DNA of 41,383 bases, from the NCBI GenBank assembly GCA_036675505.1, contig JAKFEW010000014.1, positions 1 to 41,383 of the forward strand. The letters are read 5' to 3'. Each line of letters starts with the position of its first letter. Position 1 is the stretch's first letter. A program made the position numbers and the translations under genes. Below the pieces are notes generated by a model, which worked only from the letters and a program-made list of their open reading frames with translations, did no database searches and was not told the DNA's origin. Source of the DNA: JAKFEW01 sp036675505 (lineage in GTDB: Bacteria; Cyanobacteriota; Sericytochromatia; S15B-MN24; JAQBPE01). This document shows, piece after piece, positions 38,152 through 41,383 of this stretch.

Positions 38152-38880
38152 CTAGCGGGCGATGGCTGCCTGGCCGGTATAGACGTCGAGCAGGCGCGCC
38201 CGGGCCGGGTAAGTGGCCTGGAAGGCCGGCAGCGCGTCGCCGCCGTCGGCGATCGCCTGCATGTACGCGGCGTAGGCGTCGGCGAAGTCTTCGACGAGCG
38301 TGCCGGTGGCCGCGAAGGCGTTGCGGCTGTAGTCGGAGAAGAAGGTGTCGTCCGCAACGGCGGCCTCCGTCCATGCGGGCGGCGGGGTCGAGGTGCCGAA
38401 GCGCATATGGGCCAGGCAGTGGCCCATCTCATGGAAGACCCGCCGCCGCGACACCCGCCAGTCGCCCGGCGGGGTGTTGCGGTAGAAGACGATGATGCCG
38501 GCCTTGGCGCTGGCCCAGAGCTTGAGCTCGGGCTGGTTCAGCTGGCGGGCCTTGCGGGCGTTGGCGGGGTACTCGCCGGGGTCGAAGGCCACGGTTCGCA
38601 GGGCGGCCCTGTGCTCGGCCGGCAGCTGCGCGAGGAACCCGTCCAGGCTGGTGAGCAGCCTGGCGGCGTGCGTCTCCTCCACCTCGAGCGGGAGCCAGAC
38701 CTGGATCGGCGTCTCGTCGAGCGCGAGCGGCACGACCCGGGAGGCCGCCTCGCCGCTCGGGTACCGGAAGACGCCGACCGACTCGTCGAACGGCGCTGGC
38801 GGCGCGAGCGTCTCGGCGTGGGCGGCCGGCGCGCCGGCGAGGCCCGCCGAAAGGAAGAGCGCGAGCAACATGGATCGCAT
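38152..38880 (-). CDS. Putative exported zinc metallopeptidase
   Basis: 242 residues from ATG 38880 (MRSMLLALFLSAG) with a signal peptide ending near AAHA. The zinc motif HEMGH is at 150-154, followed about 43 residues later by EDFADAYAAYM (Glu197), a likely third ligand. The spacing and the EDFA string resemble the anthrax-lethal-factor-like (ATLF) or related gluzincin peptidases (inference). The upstream region has EIVFYRN-like and LWASAKAGIIVFYRNTPPGDW strands typical of metallopeptidase cores. Its substrate is unknown; among surface lipoproteins it may process surface proteins. No lipobox. Confidence 0.7.
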   Translation of the reverse strand: MRSMLLALFLSAGLAGAPAAHAETLAPPAPFDESVGVFRYPSGEAASRVVPLALDETPIQVWLPLEVEETHAARLLTSLDGFLAQLPAEHRAALRTVAFDPGEYPANARKARQLNQPELKLWASAKAGIIVFYRNTPPGDWRVSRRRVFHEMGHCLAHMRFGTSTPPPAWTEAAVADDTFFSDYSRNAFAATGTLVEDFADAYAAYMQAIADGGDALPAFQATYPARARLLDVYTGQAAIAR

Positions 38881-39030
38881 GCATCCCTTGTTCCCGCCGA
38901 GGGCCTTCTGTGAACGGCCCATTGACGCCATTCGTGAGCGAAATCACACGGCGAACGTGCGACCAGTCCTGGATCACGGCCGCCCGGCGGATTACGATCG
39001 AGGGGTCACCTCGCCAGGAGCCCGAACCCC

Positions 39031-39405
39031 ATGCGCCCCCGCCCCCTCGCCTGCCTCCTCGTCCTCGCCGTCACCGCCCTCGCGGGCTGCGGCGCGGTGC
39101 CCGGGGTGCGCGTCGCGATGGCGCCGGAGCCCACCGAGGCCGCCGCGCGCGTGGCCCGCGCCGACCAGCCGCCGCTCGCGTTGCTGGATTGCGATCGCGA
39201 CGGCCTGGTCTCGCTCGACGAGCTGCGCGCCGGCTTCAAGCTGCAGCAGCGCGCCGTCACCGACGACGAGTTCACGGCGGCGGACCTCTCGCGCGACGGC
39301 AAGTGGAACGACGCCGAGTTCTCGCGCTTCCTGAACCACCGCGCCGTGCGGTCCTGGTCGGTGTACCGGACCTGCCCCGCGAAGGCCGATCAGGGCGATC
39401 GCTAG
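39031..39405 (+). CDS. EF-hand lipoprotein
   Basis: 124 residues; ATG 39031 with AGGAG upstream. LAGC gives Cys20. Two EF-hand loops are visible: DCDRDGLVSLDE (53-64) and DLSRDGKWNDAE (85-96), both with acidic residues at the calcium positions 1, 5 and 12 (positions 3 are Asp and Ser). A TACGAT hexamer lies 32 nt upstream of the ATG. Probably a small calcium-binding lipid-anchored protein. A basic-aromatic C-terminus (NHRAVRSWSVYRTC) carries one Cys. Confidence 0.8.
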   Translation: MRPRPLACLLVLAVTALAGCGAVPGVRVAMAPEPTEAAARVARADQPPLALLDCDRDGLVSLDELRAGFKLQQRAVTDDEFTAADLSRDGKWNDAEFSRFLNHRAVRSWSVYRTCPAKADQGDR

Positions 39406-39660
39406 ATTACGTTCGAGCGGCGCGCGGAGCCTGGCTCGCTCACCCCGTTCGCGGGTGTGATCGGGGCACATGTCGGCCGGCCATGCGCTGCAGCGCGAAT
39501 CGCTGAAACATAAGTGGCACGGAACTTTTCGCGACTGATAGGAGTCCGTTAAGTGTGTGTGGAATCAGGTCATCCATCACAAATTCGGCGGAGTGGCCGC
39601 TGCTAAGGTGAGGGTGCCCGGGTGATCCGGGACACGATTCCGCGTTCAAGGAGGAACACC
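39406..39660. other. Non-coding upstream region
   Basis: No gene is supported here. A TGGCACGGAACTTTTC string at 39515-39530 has the -24 part of a sigma-54 promoter but not the -12 GC. A CCCGG-GTGAT-CCGGG hairpin lies near 39619-39633, just ahead of the AAGGAGG ribosome site of the next gene. Confidence 0.35.
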
Positions 39661-40032
39661 ATGCCCCGCTTCATGACCTTCGTTTGCCCCGAGCTCGACA
39701 CCACCTACGAGGCGGTGTACCAGGAGCTGGCTTCATACCTCGAGATCGATGTCGAGGCGGCGGCTCGCCGCTTCCTGCCAGACGACGCCGTCGCGCGCGT
39801 CCGCTACCACCGTCGCCAGCGCCAGCGCCAGACGGTGCAGCTGGACCTCGCGGAGGCCCTCGGCGTGGATCCCGCCGCCGTCTACGCGGCGGTGTCCGAC
39901 GAGGGCGCACGCATCCTGCTCGACGCCCTGCGCGCCAAGGAGACGGGCGGCGGCTGGCAGGTCAGCGTCGTGGTCGCCGCCGAGGCGCCCTCGCCGTTGA
40001 TCGACGAGATCGAAGATATGATCTGCCGCTGA
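39661..40032 (+). CDS. Hypothetical cytoplasmic protein
   Basis: 123 residues from ATG 39661, which follows a near-perfect AAGGAGG ribosome site at good spacing; the longer start at 39622 is rejected. The chain is acidic, with FMTFVCPELDTTYEAVYQELA at the start, a basic RVRYHRRQRQRQ segment, DLAEALGVDPAAVYAAVSDEGARILLDAL in the middle and ends IDEIEDMICR. It has no signal peptide. The family is not recognised; the central helical part resembles small HTH-like bundles, which is only an impression. A strong terminator follows. Confidence 0.7.
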   Translation: MPRFMTFVCPELDTTYEAVYQELASYLEIDVEAAARRFLPDDAVARVRYHRRQRQRQTVQLDLAEALGVDPAAVYAAVSDEGARILLDALRAKETGGGWQVSVVVAAEAPSPLIDEIEDMICR

Positions 40033-40064
40033 GGTGGCCCAGCCGCCCGCGGGCGGCGGGACAA

Positions 40065-40106
40065 CAGAAGGGGGGCCGGGCATTTGCCCGGCCCCCTTCT
40101 GGTTTT
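40065..40106 (+). terminator. Intrinsic terminator
   Basis: Arm 40065-40081 and arm 40086-40101 form a stem of 11 GC pairs plus an A/T-rich base with one bulged G, closing on ATTT. It is followed by GGTTTT. It lies 33 nt after the stop of the hypothetical gene and also separates it from the convergent Asp-rich gene. A 16-bp palindrome (40042-40057) precedes it. Confidence 0.85.
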
Positions 40107-40120
40107 CGCGATTCGCGGCG

Positions 40121-41383
40121 TTAGCCTTCCTCTTCTTCCGAAGGGAGCTCCTCGTCCGGCTCTTCCTCCCCGCTGTCGCCGCCGCCCGCGCTGTTGTTGG
40201 CGGCGTCATACTCTTCCTTACTGATGTAGCCGTCGCCGTCGGCGTCCACGATGCTGCCGGGCTTCGAATACAGGCAAGCCTCGGTGGGCGGGATCGGCTT
40301 CTCGTCGCGGTCTTCGGTGCCGTTGCAGTTCTGGTCGGCGAAGCTCCACATGATCGTATCGGGCGTCGCGTTCGGTGCAGGCGTCTCGTCGCCGGGGCCG
40401 GGCGTCGGGCTCGGGTCGAACTGGCCGGGGCCCGAGTAGCCGCCGTCGTCGACGATGGTCACGTTCTGGTCCTCGGGATCCACCGCGCCGTTGTTGTCGG
40501 CGTCGTAGTCTTCCCAGTCCGCGACGCCGTCGCCGTCGGTGTCCTTGGTCCACGAGGCGTCGTCGAGGCTGGTCTCGTTGGTGCCGTCGTTGGTGTCGTC
40601 GGTGTCCCACTCGTCCGGCACGCCGTCGCCGTCGGCGTCGGTGCCCTTGTCTTCGTACGAGTCGGGGATGCCGTCGGCGTTGGTGTCGTCGGACTCGAAG
40701 TCGTAGTACTCGCTGTCGATGCTGGTGTCCTTGGAATCTTCGATGAAGTCGAAGTCCCAGTCATCCATCGCGTAGAGCGCTGCCCAGTCGAAGTCGGCCG
40801 CGACCTCCCAGCTGGCGGCGTCGGTGTCGTTCGGGTCGAAGTAGTCCGCGACGCCGTCGCCGTCCGAGTCCTTGGCCTCGCCGCTGTCGGCGATGCCGTC
40901 GCCGTCGTCGTCGTTGTCGGCCGCGTTCGGCGTGCCGTCGTTGTCCCAGTCGGTGTCGGTCGCGTCGCCGGTGCCGTCACCGTCGGTGTCCCAGTCGGCC
41001 TCGTCGGCCCAGCCGTCCTCGTCGAGGTCGTGGTCGTTGTCCTCGACCGCGATGTCGGCCGTCGTGTCGTCGAGGCCGTCGCCGTCGTCGTCCGCGTCGG
41101 TTTCGTCGGCCGTGCCATCGCCGTCGTCGTCGCGGTCGACCGCGTCGGGCTTGCCGTCGTTGTCGTCGTCGGTGTCGAGGACGTCGCCGACGCCGTCGCC
41201 GTCGTTGTCGTGGTTCTCCTGGTCGTTGTAGGCGTACTCGCCCTGGTCCTTGTCGTCGCCGGCCTTGTCGCCGTCGTCGTCGGTGTCGACGTTGTCCTTC
41301 TGCCCGTCCTTGTCCGAGTCGATCTCGGCGAGCGGGTTGTTGGTCGTTGCGCCAGTGCCCGCATCCGCGTCGAACGAGAGCTC
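40121..41383 (-). CDS. Asp-rich calcium-binding protein (thrombospondin type 3-like repeats), 5' end outside window
   Basis: The frame is open from the window edge (base 41383) to TAA at 40121, 420 residues, with no start seen. The first 270 residues are built of DxDxDGDGxxD-type units (IDSDKDGQKDN, NDGDGVGDVLDTDDDND, DTDGDGTGDATDT), the pattern of thrombospondin type 3 or dockerin-like calcium-binding loops. A Pro-rich linker (PSPTPGPGDETPAPN) follows, then a cysteine pair region and a final EF-hand DADGDGYISKEE before an acidic end. Probably an exported, calcium-stiffened surface protein. GAC-rich composition gives many spurious overlapping frames. An internal ATG at 40768 is not a credible start. 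Confidence 0.85.
   Translation of the reverse strand, partial: ELSFDADAGTGATTNNPLAEIDSDKDGQKDNVDTDDDGDKAGDDKDQGEYAYNDQENHDNDGDGVGDVLDTDDDNDGKPDAVDRDDDGDGTADETDADDDGDGLDDTTADIAVEDNDHDLDEDGWADEADWDTDGDGTGDATDTDWDNDGTPNAADNDDDGDGIADSGEAKDSDGDGVADYFDPNDTDAASWEVAADFDWAALYAMDDWDFDFIEDSKDTSIDSEYYDFESDDTNADGIPDSYEDKGTDADGDGVPDEWDTDDTNDGTNETSLDDASWTKDTDGDGVADWEDYDADNNGAVDPEDQNVTIVDDGGYSGPGQFDPSPTPGPGDETPAPNATPDTIMWSFADQNCNGTEDRDEKPIPPTEACLYSKPGSIVDADGDGYISKEEYDAANNSAGGGDSGEEEPDEELPSEEEEG

Noticed and set aside
39515..39530. Sigma-54 promoter upstream of the hypothetical gene
   Set aside because: The -24 GG (TGGCAC) is present, but the -12 GC is replaced by TT, so the promoter would not function as such.
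40768..40770. ATG at 40768 as the start of the Asp-rich protein
   Set aside because: The same frame with the same repeats continues without a stop to the window edge, so this is an internal Met.
40459..41364. Long Thr/Arg-rich frame on the minus strand
   Set aside because: It is an off-frame reading of the GAC/GGC-rich Asp-repeat gene; composition is pure repeat echo.

Overview
This is a very GC-rich bacterial window with a diderm (Gram-negative type) gene set: many lipobox proteins, a chemoreceptor and CheB, an exported peptidyl-prolyl isomerase, a SCO1-type protein and a diheme cytochrome. There are no rRNA, tRNA, CRISPR or transposase genes. The tandem NNGGS-type repeats in the 30.3-33.1 kb lipoprotein and the wealth of Asp-rich or Ig-like lipoproteins recall uncultured lineages such as Sericytochromatia or deltaproteobacteria-like groups. 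That placement is a low-confidence inference.

Layout. 0-3.2 kb: end of a CheB methylesterase facing a methyl-accepting chemotaxis protein. 3.4-6.5 kb: M1 aminopeptidase and a lipoprotein FKBP isomerase. 6.6-11.0 kb: a possible N-demethylation or amine module made of a DUF3445 (heme-dependent N-demethylase type) protein, an MFS exporter, a Rieske oxygenase and, directly behind it, a selenoprotein of the glycine/betaine/sarcosine reductase B family. Its in-frame UGA is followed by a clear bacterial SECIS hairpin. 11.0-13.4 kb: a visibly AT-richer island with two CPCC cysteine-rich proteins, a colicin-D-immunity-like protein, a small orphan and a Uma2 remnant. 13.4-19.1 kb: a run of minus-strand genes (lipoproteins, aldo/keto reductase, GNAT, NTF2-like, a 52-residue membrane protein, fatty-acid desaturase, ChaN-like protein). 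19.4-21.9 kb: a VIT-vWA-VWD surface protein. 22.1-24.9 kb: an operon-like set of ornithine cyclodeaminase-like, HTH-metallo-beta-lactamase and 3-hydroxyisobutyrate-dehydrogenase-like genes. 25.0-28.6 kb: a ribbon-helix-helix protein with a 12-residue-repeat tail, next to a tandem array of the 8-bp palindrome GTATATAC, then a SCO1-barrel fusion and a diheme cytochrome c. 28.7-33.1 kb: paired lipoproteins and an NHL-type propeller lipoprotein. 33.2-35.0 kb: LysR regulator and divergent TSUP exporter. 35.0-41.4 kb: small acidic or Asp-rich proteins, Ig-like lipoprotein, zinc metallopeptidase, EF-hand lipoprotein and a thrombospondin-type-3-like Asp-rich protein cut by the window edge.

Two features cut across regions. 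Several genes lacking a Shine-Dalgarno sequence have a TANNAT-type -10 hexamer only 7-12 nt before the ATG, which suggests leaderless transcripts. Secreted or lipid-anchored proteins dominate the last third of the window, where acidic, calcium-binding-type sequences recur.

The most interesting single item is the unrecognised selenoprotein at 10218-10997, which a standard gene caller would split at its UGA codon.
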